NCBI GenBank assembly: GCA_045651205.1
Contig: JAZRSA010000001.1
Location: forward strand, 1 to 54,271
Direction: 5' to 3'
Source: UMGS1649 sp045651205
Lineage (GTDB): Bacteria > Bacillota > Clostridia > TANB77 > CAG-465
Length of the DNA: 54,271 nucleotides
Shown here: positions 43,821-51,224 of the stretch, one piece after another
Layout: the number at the start of each line of letters is the position of its first letter
Position numbering within the stretch: the first letter of the stretch is position 1
The notes under the pieces: generated by a model
Seen by the model: the letters and a program-made list of their open reading frames with translations, nothing else
What the model was told of the DNA's origin: nothing
Databases searched by the model: none
Made by a program: the position numbers and the translations under genes

Positions 43821-45005
43821 TTATTTAATTAAAGCCATTGTTTCTCTAGCTATCATTAATTCTTCTTCAGTTGGAACTATCCAAACTTTAACTTTAGAGT
43901 CTGCACTAGAAATTTCTTTTTCTTCTGCTCTTGTTTTATTTAGTTCTTTATCTAGTTCTACACCCATAAATCCTAATCTTTCACAGATTAACCATCTTTC
44001 TTTTTCGCCTCTTTCACCAACCCCAGCTGTAAATACGATTACATCTGCACCGTTTAATGCAGTAGCCATGTTAGCTATATATCCTGCTATTTTGTATGTA
44101 TAATGTTTCATAGCAAGAAGAGCTTTTTCGTCTCCGTTATGTATAGCTGCTTCAATATCTCTATTATCTGCAGATACACAAGACATTCCTAAAAGACCAG
44201 ATTTTTTATTAAGTATTGTTTCCATTTCCTTAGGAGAAAGATTTTCTTTTTCCATAATGTATGTAACTACTGAAGGATCCAAATCTCCTGAACGAGATCC
44301 CATTGGTATACCAGCAAGTGGAGTAAGACCCATACTTGTGTCTACACATTTACCATTTTTAACTGCAGATATACTTGCACCTTGACCTATGTGACAGCTT
44401 ATTACTTTAAGATCGTCACGTCCCATTATTTCTGCTATTCTTCCTGTTACATATTTATGCGATGTACCATGTGCACCATATTTTCTAACACCATATTTTT
44501 CATAATATTCATATGGTATTGGATAAATGTAGCTTTCTTTTGGCATTGTTTGATGGAATGCTGTATCAAAAACTGCTACATTTGGTTTACCTGGAAGTGC
44601 AACTTTACAAGCATCTATTCCTTGTAGGTGAGCTGGGTTATGTAGTGGTGCATATTTAACTGCATCTCTAATTCCTTCTACTACGCCATCGTCTATTATT
44701 ACAGAAGATGTAAATCTTTCACCACCATGAACAACTCTGTGTCCTATAGCATCGATTTCATCTAATGTAGCTATAACTGCTATACCTGGTTCTACAAATT
44801 TAGACATTGTGAACTTAATAGCTTCTTCATGGTTTTTAGCTGGTTGTTCATAAACTTTCTTTTCATCACCAAATTTGTGAGTTAAGAATGAACCTTCCAT
44901 ACCTATTCTTTCATAATTTCCTTTACATATAACTTCATCATTATCCATATTTATTAATTGGTATTTAAATGATGAGCTACCACAATTTAATACTAATATT
45001 TTCAT
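43821..45005 (-). CDS. ackA: Acetate kinase (tandem copy 1)
   Basis: First gene of the ackA-ackA-UDPGP-UDPGP operon. It shows KILVLNCGSSSFKYQL, IGHRVVHGGE, AVFDTAFHQTMPKESY, YGAHGTSHKYVTGRI and GIPMGSRSGDLDPS. 394 residues. In place of the GGIGEN near the C-terminus it has VFTAGVGERGEKER, a small change from the paralogue (GGIGENQINVR). The promoter at 45045-45074 and GAAGGGAGAATAATAA precede the ATG. Clearly a duplication followed by divergence. Confidence 0.95.
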   Translation of the reverse strand: MKILVLNCGSSSFKYQLINMDNDEVICKGNYERIGMEGSFLTHKFGDEKKVYEQPAKNHEEAIKFTMSKFVEPGIAVIATLDEIDAIGHRVVHGGERFTSSVIIDDGVVEGIRDAVKYAPLHNPAHLQGIDACKVALPGKPNVAVFDTAFHQTMPKESYIYPIPYEYYEKYGVRKYGAHGTSHKYVTGRIAEIMGRDDLKVISCHIGQGASISAVKNGKCVDTSMGLTPLAGIPMGSRSGDLDPSVVTYIMEKENLSPKEMETILNKKSGLLGMSCVSADNRDIEAAIHNGDEKALLAMKHYTYKIAGYIANMATALNGADVIVFTAGVGERGEKERWLICERLGFMGVELDKELNKTRAEEKEISSADSKVKVWIVPTEEELMIARETMALIK

Positions 45006-45044
45006 TTATTATTCTCCCTTCAATTATATAAATTTTACGAGCAT

Positions 45045-45074
45045 ATTATATCACATATATGTATAAAATGGCAA
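45045..45074 (-). promoter_or_regulatory. Promoter of the ackA-UDPGP operon
   Basis: Minus strand TTGCCA, 18 bp, TATAAT with TGTGA before it, about 40 bp upstream of the first ackA. Confidence 0.65.
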
Positions 45075-45088
45075 GAATTTATATAACA

Positions 45089-45119
45089 AAAAATCTCCTA
45101 GACATTCTAAGAGATTTTA
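45089..45119 (-). terminator. Terminator after fba
   Basis: Minus strand AAAATCTCTTAGAATGTCTAGGAGATTTTTTG: stem AAAATCTC.TAG/CTA.GAGATTTT and T-run, just after the aldolase stop. Confidence 0.8.
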
Positions 45120-45136
45120 TTGTTTTATATATAAAT

Positions 45137-46081
45137 TTACATTTTATTTTCGCTACCTAAAACATTTACTATTTTATGTTTTACCATATCTTTTACAGCA
45201 GTTCTTGCTTTACCAAGATATGTTCTAGGATCAAATACTTCTGGAGATTCAGTGAAACATTCTCTAATATTTGCAGTCATTGCTAAACGTATGTCTGAGT
45301 CTATATTTATTTTACATACGCCATATTTAGCTGCTTCTCTTAAAAGTTCTTCTGGAACGCCTTTAGCACCTGGAATATTTCCACCATATTTATTACACAT
45401 TTCTACAAATTCTTGTGGCACAGATGATGCTCCGTGTAATACTAATGGGAATCCTGGTAATCTATCTGTTATTTCTTTTAATATATCTATTCTAAGTTTT
45501 GGTTCACCTTTAAATTTGTATGCTCCATGACTTGTTCCAATAGCTATCGCTAAAGAATCGCAACCTGTTAATTCTACAAATTTAACTGCTTCATCTGGAG
45601 ATGTAAATTTAGCGTCTTCATCTGCAACATTAACATCATCTTCAACACCTGCTAGTTTACCAAGTTCTGCTTCTACTACTACTCCTCTTGGATGAGCGTA
45701 TTCTACTACTTTTTTTGTTAGTTCTACATTCTCTTCAAAAGAATATTTAGAACCGTCTATCATTACTGATGTAAATCCGCTATCTATACAATCTTTACAT
45801 AGTTCAAATGTATCACCATGATCCAAATGAAGTACTACATCTATATTTTTACCCTTAGCTTTAGCATCTTCTATTGCTGCTTCTACCAATTTTCTTAAAT
45901 ATATTGCATTTGCATATTTTCTAGCGCCGCTAGAAACTTGTAATATTACCGGCGAATTAGCCTCTATCGCCGCATCCATAATTCCTTGAATTATTTCCAT
46001 ATTATTTACATTAAAAGCTCCTACGGCATACCCACCTTCATAAGCTTTCTTAAACATTTCTATACTTGTTGTTAGTCCCAT
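45137..46081 (-). CDS. fba: Fructose-1,6-bisphosphate aldolase, class II
   Basis: Zn-dependent glycolytic aldolase splitting fructose-1,6-bisphosphate. It shows AYEGGYAVGAFNVNNME, VVLHLDHGDTFELCKDCID (Zn-binding HxDH), VVEAELGKLAGVEDDV, LAIAIGTSHGAYKF (third Zn ligand region) and PLVLHGASS. 314 residues, as in clostridial class IIB. The tagatose-bisphosphate aldolase branch is related; no tagatose genes are near. Monocistronic, with its own terminator. Confidence 0.95.
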   Translation of the reverse strand: MGLTTSIEMFKKAYEGGYAVGAFNVNNMEIIQGIMDAAIEANSPVILQVSSGARKYANAIYLRKLVEAAIEDAKAKGKNIDVVLHLDHGDTFELCKDCIDSGFTSVMIDGSKYSFEENVELTKKVVEYAHPRGVVVEAELGKLAGVEDDVNVADEDAKFTSPDEAVKFVELTGCDSLAIAIGTSHGAYKFKGEPKLRIDILKEITDRLPGFPLVLHGASSVPQEFVEMCNKYGGNIPGAKGVPEELLREAAKYGVCKINIDSDIRLAMTANIRECFTESPEVFDPRTYLGKARTAVKDMVKHKIVNVLGSENKM

Positions 46082-46173
46082 ATTTCTTCCTCCTAATTAT
46101 ACGTATATACTACATCAACAAATATTTTTTTGCAAGTAGTATATTTCTAAATGTGTCTAATATTTAATATACA

Positions 46174-46202
46174 AAAGCACCCCGCAAATTGCAGGGTGCT
46201 TT
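46174..46202 (-). terminator. Terminator of the 134-residue cassette gene
   Basis: Stem AAAGCACCC/GGGTGCTTT with an inner GCAAATTGC, T-run on the minus strand. Its AGCACC/GGTGCT core is like the cassette terminator at 22311. Confidence 0.85.
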
Positions 46203-46205
46203 AAA

Positions 46206-46610
46206 TCAGATGATTTTGTTTTTATTGAGCCATTCAACCATATCTTCCATGCTGTTGGTATCGAAAAGGATTTCAGAAAGAAGTTTCTCCTCAGGGATAC
46301 AGAACGTAGGAAGAAGCAAAACACTCATAATGGTGTCCAGCTGGTTGTCATCGAAGTTTTGCTCCATGATTCGTTTTGCGATTTCATGAGAACAGTGATA
46401 CTGGTATCTTGCAAACAGTGCCGCTTCTGCTTTACGCGTAAGTTCACCATCTTTGCCAATGCCAAGTGCTTCCATCTCTTCGAGCGTTACACCGTCTGTA
46501 AAGGCCATTGCGAGAACATTCTTTTCTCGCATATCTTCAAACCGTCTAAGGAAGGCAACTTCCTTTTCGGTTGTCATAGGGTGAGGCTTGAGCTTAAAAT
46601 TTGTACTCAT
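46206..46610 (-). CDS. Unknown small protein, foreign codon use
   Basis: Not recognised. 134 residues, soluble, mostly helical (EKEVAFLRRFEDMREKNVLAMA, TRKAEAALFARYQYHCSHEIAKRIM, NSMEDMVEWLNKNK), acidic overall with a single TFCIPEEK loop. No signal peptide or metal motif. Codons CTC, CTG, CGG, CGT, GCC and GCG are frequent, in strong contrast to the flanking fba and asnB genes. AAGGAG precedes the ATG, with a near-consensus promoter (46666-46694) and a GC-rich terminator. Single-gene unit on the minus strand, divergent from asnB. Confidence 0.7.
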   Translation of the reverse strand: MSTNFKLKPHPMTTEKEVAFLRRFEDMREKNVLAMAFTDGVTLEEMEALGIGKDGELTRKAEAALFARYQYHCSHEIAKRIMEQNFDDNQLDTIMSVLLLPTFCIPEEKLLSEILFDTNSMEDMVEWLNKNKII

Positions 46611-46665
46611 GTGCTAATTCTCCTTGTTTAATTAAAATTTGGACTTCTGTGCTATGCACGCGTAT

Positions 46666-46694
46666 ATTATATCACAATATTATGTAAATTGCAA
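46666..46694 (-). promoter_or_regulatory. Promoter of the 134-residue cassette gene
   Basis: Minus strand TTGCAA, 17 bp with TGTGA at its end, TATAAT. Confidence 0.7.
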
Positions 46695-46773
46695 TTAATA
46701 TGTTATATGTCTAAAACACACATATTTCTTAAGCTTAAAAAATATATATTAGTATATATTTATGGAGGTACAT

Positions 46774-48444
46774 ATGAAATATTTTGGTCATATTTTAGAA
46801 TACAATATTACACCTAGTAATATTAACTTTAGTAACCAATCTTTTAAAACAGAAAATTACGTTATTTTCTTTTCCGGAAGGTTGTTTAGTGTTTGCAATA
46901 AGAAAATGCATCTAATTGAGTCTGAGACCGCTAAAACCATATTAAATTTATACACCACCTTTGGTACAGACTTCTTAAACCATATCGATGGTAGTTTTGC
47001 TATTGGAATAATAGATTTAAAGAACAACGAAGTGTTTCTTGCAGTAGATAGGCTTGGCATAAGACCTTTATATTACTCCTCTACGCCAGATGAGTTTATA
47101 TTTTCTAACACTATCAAAGACATACTGACCAATTCATCTATTAAAGCAAGTATATCTAAGGATGAAATTTGTGAAATATTTGGTTTTGGACCCGCTCATA
47201 CTCCTGGCAAAACATACTTCAAAGACATATTTAAAATTAAACCCGGCCATTACGCCATACTTAATAAAGATGGGTTTAAAGAATCTTGTTATTGGGATTT
47301 AACAAAAGGGAAAAATCCAGATTCACTTGAAGAAAATATATCTAAAGCAAAAGAACTAGTTCAATCTGCTTTTAAGAGAGATTACTCCTTAGGTTGTGCT
47401 TCAATGTTATCTGGTGGTTTAGACTCAAGCATTCTAACTATGCTTGCAGCCAAAGAAACTTCTAATATCAAAACTTACTCTATAGATTACGAAAACAACA
47501 ACATAAACTTTACGGGTTCTAGTTACCAACCCACACAAGATAAAGACTTTGTTAAAATTATGGCAGATAAGTACAATACAAAACATACCACTTTTACTTT
47601 CTCCACCAAAGATTTATTTAATTCTCTTAAAGACGCAATGCTTGCAAGAGAAATGCCAGGTATGGCAGATGTAGATTCCTCTATGCTATTATTCTTAAAA
47701 GCCATTAAAAACGATGGAATAACTACTATATTATCTGGTGAATGTTCTGATGAAATATTTGGTGGTTACCCTTGGTACTACAAAGAAAATCTAATGCACT
47801 CTTACCCATTCCCTTGGGCTAAATCTTTAGAACTTCGAGAAAATATATTAAATACAAATGTTGTATCTAAAAAATATTTTGAAGAATATATTAAAAGTAA
47901 AGTTACTGCTAATAATAATTTAGATTTTGAAAACACCTTTTCATATAACTGTTACAACACAATTAAATGGTTTATGATGTGCCTTGTAGAAAGAACTGAA
48001 CGAATAGCAGACTATATAGGTTTAGATGTCAGAACTCCATTTGCAGATTACAAATTATTCGAATATATATATAACATATCTGCTAAAAGAAAACTTGGGT
48101 TAGAAACAAATGATTCGCCAGTAGAAAAATATATTCTTCGTAAAGCTTTTGAAGATATGTTACCTGAATCTATTGTATACAGAAAGAAATCTCCATTCCC
48201 TAAAACATATGACCCTAAATATTTAGAACTATTAGAAAAAGAAATTAAAAACATTATTAACAAATCCACTTCTCCTTTGCTTGAAATAATTAATGTAGAG
48301 TTCCTATACAGCTTATTAGAAACTCATGGTTCTAATCTTAAAGAAAATTGGTTTGGGCAGCTTATGACATATCCTCAAACACTTGCTTACCTTATACAAG
48401 TAAATATGTGGCTAATAGAATTTGACATAAAAATTGAAATCTAA
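46774..48444 (+). CDS. Asparagine synthetase-like protein lacking the glutaminase cysteine
   Basis: AsnB-family fold of 556 residues: an N-terminal Ntn/GATase-like domain (for example DRLGIRPLYYSS near residue 92) and an ATP-pyrophosphatase synthetase domain with SGGLDSS (213-219) and GECSDEIFGGYPWYY. Active AsnB begins MCG with the catalytic Cys2; here the protein begins MKYFGH, so no glutaminase nucleophile is present. It may use ammonia, get it from a partner, or amidate/adenylate a different substrate. An ATG four codons earlier exists, but GGAGG lies 5 nt before the ATG at 46774, and no MCG start is open upstream. Confidence 0.88.
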   Translation: MKYFGHILEYNITPSNINFSNQSFKTENYVIFFSGRLFSVCNKKMHLIESETAKTILNLYTTFGTDFLNHIDGSFAIGIIDLKNNEVFLAVDRLGIRPLYYSSTPDEFIFSNTIKDILTNSSIKASISKDEICEIFGFGPAHTPGKTYFKDIFKIKPGHYAILNKDGFKESCYWDLTKGKNPDSLEENISKAKELVQSAFKRDYSLGCASMLSGGLDSSILTMLAAKETSNIKTYSIDYENNNINFTGSSYQPTQDKDFVKIMADKYNTKHTTFTFSTKDLFNSLKDAMLAREMPGMADVDSSMLLFLKAIKNDGITTILSGECSDEIFGGYPWYYKENLMHSYPFPWAKSLELRENILNTNVVSKKYFEEYIKSKVTANNNLDFENTFSYNCYNTIKWFMMCLVERTERIADYIGLDVRTPFADYKLFEYIYNISAKRKLGLETNDSPVEKYILRKAFEDMLPESIVYRKKSPFPKTYDPKYLELLEKEIKNIINKSTSPLLEIINVEFLYSLLETHGSNLKENWFGQLMTYPQTLAYLIQVNMWLIEFDIKIEI

Positions 48445-48462
48445 CCTTCTTTATGATATAAT
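48434..48462 (+). promoter_or_regulatory. Promoter of the 299-residue cassette gene
   Basis: TTGAAA, 17 bp ending TATGA, TATAAT. The -35 box lies inside the last codons of the asparagine synthetase-like gene. Confidence 0.7.
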
Positions 48463-48513
48463 ACATACAGTTTTTTCATAAGTCTAAATAATAATTTAAA
48501 GGAGATATATAGT

Positions 48514-49413
48514 ATGGAAATTACAAGAATCCGGAAAAAGTACTGTGTAGACGGAAAGGTTCAAATAATGTTTTCCAACGCACCTAGTCAGGTAATTCTA
48601 TCTTGTGATGGTTTTACCTATCTTCGCGATGGAGATACTACTATCCACCGTTACCTCTCAGATCCTACAAGAAAGAAGATGCCATATAAAAATATGCCAT
48701 CATCTAAAAATCACGCAACACATCTTTTCGAGTACGATAAGCTGTATGCAAAGTTCACAAGCTACCGCAATATGGGGCGCGGCTATTCTATGGAAGATTG
48801 TTATACCTTAACCTTCCTCTACTTTGTACGAACAGAAAATGGTGAGGCACTTTGTGCTGAGTTTAGATACTCAGATTTCAAATCCGACGAGGAAATTGAA
48901 GAAATTATGTCTAAAGAAGACCTTGAACGGTTTCTCTATGACTTAAACATTTCCGAAGCAGATGCAAAGTGCATCTTAGATTGGCAAAGCGGTATGAAAT
49001 ATGTACATCACAAAAAGGAAGCAATCAGTCTTACAAGAGAAACCTTTTTGCCTCTTGATGACGCATCAATTATCGATAAAGCCAATGCAAATAACGAACC
49101 TATCTATGCTCTCATTCTTGATGAAGAGCTTCGCAAGCAAAAAATGGAAGACAAATCTTGGATGGTTCATTCCATAGATGAAGTTCACGATTTGTATCTT
49201 ACTCATCGTGGAATGCTCGGCGGATATAATCCCGTTCAACTTGTTGTTCGCGGAAACAAAATGTACCTTCATGATTTTGAAGTGATTTTCGTAAGCCCCG
49301 GCAAATTCAAACTCCATAACAAAAGGTATGTTATTGAAATGTCTTACAACGAGATCCTTAAAAGAGCTCACAATGTTGAGTACTCTTTTGAACCCGATTT
49401 TAACGAAGACTAA
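48514..49413 (+). CDS. Unknown protein, foreign codon use
   Basis: Not recognised. 299 residues, soluble, no signal peptide. Several strand-rich segments (KVQIMFSNAPSQVILSCDG, VQLVVRGNKMYLHDFEVIFV, KFKLHNKRYVIEMSYNEILK) and a helical middle (DLERFLYDLNISEADAKCIL). Codons CGC, CGT, CTC, GGC and TCC are frequent, unlike the TTA/AGA-rich neighbours. AAAGGAG precedes the ATG. It has its own near-consensus promoter and a perfect 30-bp palindromic terminator. Between asnB and the sensor kinase gene; probably an acquired single gene. No function can be offered. Confidence 0.72.
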   Translation: MEITRIRKKYCVDGKVQIMFSNAPSQVILSCDGFTYLRDGDTTIHRYLSDPTRKKMPYKNMPSSKNHATHLFEYDKLYAKFTSYRNMGRGYSMEDCYTLTFLYFVRTENGEALCAEFRYSDFKSDEEIEEIMSKEDLERFLYDLNISEADAKCILDWQSGMKYVHHKKEAISLTRETFLPLDDASIIDKANANNEPIYALILDEELRKQKMEDKSWMVHSIDEVHDLYLTHRGMLGGYNPVQLVVRGNKMYLHDFEVIFVSPGKFKLHNKRYVIEMSYNEILKRAHNVEYSFEPDFNED

Positions 49414-49436
49414 TTATATAACTACTCTCAAAACTT

Positions 49437-49470
49437 AAGAGAGATAAGCATATGCTTATCTCTCTTTTCT
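49437..49470. terminator. Long perfect-palindrome terminator
   Basis: A perfect 30-nt inverted repeat (half-site AAGAGAGATAAGCAT, centre between 49451 and 49452) followed by TTCTTTATCC on the plus strand. It ends the cassette gene and, on the minus side, could end the sensor kinase transcript. Confidence 0.85.
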
Positions 49471-49496
49471 TTATCCTTATCTTTGTTGTTTTAAGT

Positions 49497-51224
49497 TTAT
49501 TTACCGTTTGGAATTGTAATATAGAATGTTGTTCCTTTTCCTACTTCTGTATCGAAACGTATTTCTCCACCAAAAGCTCCTTTTATTACTGAATATGCTA
49601 AGTAAAGTCCAAATCCAGTTCCTGAAACTCCTTTTGTAGTAAGGATATTCTTTCCTATACTATCACGTATATGCTCTGGAATTCCTCCTGCAAAATCTTC
49701 GACAGATATAACCACTTCTTTAGGATTGCTTTCTACTTTTAGATTTATCTCTCCACCTTTATCCTCATATGCTTGTATTGCATTTACAACTATATTTGTA
49801 ACAACTTGAGATAATTTTGCTGGATTTCCTTTTACTATTATATCCTCTTTAATATCTAAATTTAATTTAACTCTATGCTTAGTTAAATCATTATGAATAA
49901 TAGTAGCCATATCGTTTACTACTGTAGTTATATTTACATCCATTACTTCGTCACTACCAATATTTCTTATTTGGTTTCTCAAGCTATTTGTAAGTGTAAC
50001 TATCTTTGTAGCACAACTATCCATTCTCTCTACTAACATTTTTTCATCGTCAGTTTGAACAGTTTCTTTTAGCATTAAAAGCCCACTCTTAATTGCAGAT
50101 ATCGGTGTGTTAATATCATGTGCAACACCACCTGCTAGTTCTCCTAGCATTACTAAAGATTCATTCTTAAGCATTATTTCTGTATCTTTCTTAAGAGTTG
50201 TTATATCTCTTAAAAGAATAAGTGTCGCAACAAATTCATTGCTATGTTTTGCTTTTATTGGTTGATATTCTACTTCAAAGTATTTATCATATTCATCTTT
50301 AGTTATATGATATTCTTTTGTTATTACATTTCTTGTCTTTCTTGCTTCATTTATATCTTTCTTTACAGATTTTAAATCTACAAAACCTTTTTGTTTCATC
50401 CATTCATACAGATTATCTTTATCTTGGATTTCACCGAACTTCTTAAAGTTGTCTACGAATGTTTTGTTTAAATCTACTATAGTACCATCATCGCTTACAA
50501 CAACGAACGAATCTGACATACTATCCACAATAGTCTTAAATGATACTGGTATCATATTTAAAGCTTTCAAATGGAATATTGCTATATAGTATAACATCGC
50601 AGTTATAGAGAAAGTAAGCGGCATTACATACACACTGCTTTCTACTATCCTTAAAGCACCTAGCGCATTAGATATTAATGGCACTAACGCTCCTGCTATT
50701 ATTAAAGCAGACTGTGGTGATAAAAATCCTGATTGTTTTATAGTTACCTTAATCATCGATACAAACGATGCTATTATTAAGCCATACGAATATACCATAA
50801 ATACATATAACGCAGGACCAAATACTGTATCTGCAAAATTTGTAGAGTATTCTATGTAGAACAAATGATGGAAATCATTTGTCCATAAAACACCTAACAA
50901 TATTGATGGTAATATATATAACCAATTCAAATTGCTTATATCTCTATTTTTATCTTTATACAGCAAACCAATTACAAAAATCTCTACTCCAAAGTACATA
51001 GCTCCTATATACGTTATATACTCAAAGTATATAGGTTTAATAGTTGTACCTGACATTAGTATTTGTAATAGCAAACCTAATATATGTATGCTAAACAACG
51101 ATACCAACGTTATAAAGTGTTTATGTAAGTTTGTTTTTTGTTTAATCTTAACAAGTGAATCCATAAGAACTGTAAGCATTACGAACGCACCCACTAAAAC
51201 TAAAAAAATTGAATATGTTGTCAT
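49497..51224 (-). CDS. Sensor histidine kinase with 7TM N-terminal domain and PAS domain
   Basis: 575 residues. Residues 1-220 form a seven-helix HisK_N_7TM-type sensor (WTNDFHHLFYIEYSTNF and GPALYVFMVYSYGL are characteristic). A PAS region (about 230-340) and the DHp domain follow, with GELAGGVAHDINTPISAIKS (His369). The HATPase domain has VTNIVVNAIQAY, VEDFAGGIP and GTGFGLYLAYSVI. All catalytic boxes are present. The start overlaps the NRPS stop by 4 bp (ATGA), so synthesis is translationally coupled. No response regulator gene is adjacent in the window. Confidence 0.92.
   Translation of the reverse strand: MTTYSIFLVLVGAFVMLTVLMDSLVKIKQKTNLHKHFITLVSLFSIHILGLLLQILMSGTTIKPIYFEYITYIGAMYFGVEIFVIGLLYKDKNRDISNLNWLYILPSILLGVLWTNDFHHLFYIEYSTNFADTVFGPALYVFMVYSYGLIIASFVSMIKVTIKQSGFLSPQSALIIAGALVPLISNALGALRIVESSVYVMPLTFSITAMLYYIAIFHLKALNMIPVSFKTIVDSMSDSFVVVSDDGTIVDLNKTFVDNFKKFGEIQDKDNLYEWMKQKGFVDLKSVKKDINEARKTRNVITKEYHITKDEYDKYFEVEYQPIKAKHSNEFVATLILLRDITTLKKDTEIMLKNESLVMLGELAGGVAHDINTPISAIKSGLLMLKETVQTDDEKMLVERMDSCATKIVTLTNSLRNQIRNIGSDEVMDVNITTVVNDMATIIHNDLTKHRVKLNLDIKEDIIVKGNPAKLSQVVTNIVVNAIQAYEDKGGEINLKVESNPKEVVISVEDFAGGIPEHIRDSIGKNILTTKGVSGTGFGLYLAYSVIKGAFGGEIRFDTEVGKGTTFYITIPNGK

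Noticed and set aside
46762..46774. Earlier ATG for the asparagine synthetase-like gene
   Set aside because: It lies inside the GGAGG ribosome site region; the ATG at 46774 fits better and neither start gives Cys2.
21803..49413. Insertion sequences or integrons around the foreign-codon genes
   Set aside because: No transposase or integrase reading frame, no terminal inverted repeats and no target-site duplications could be found by eye at any of the four sites.
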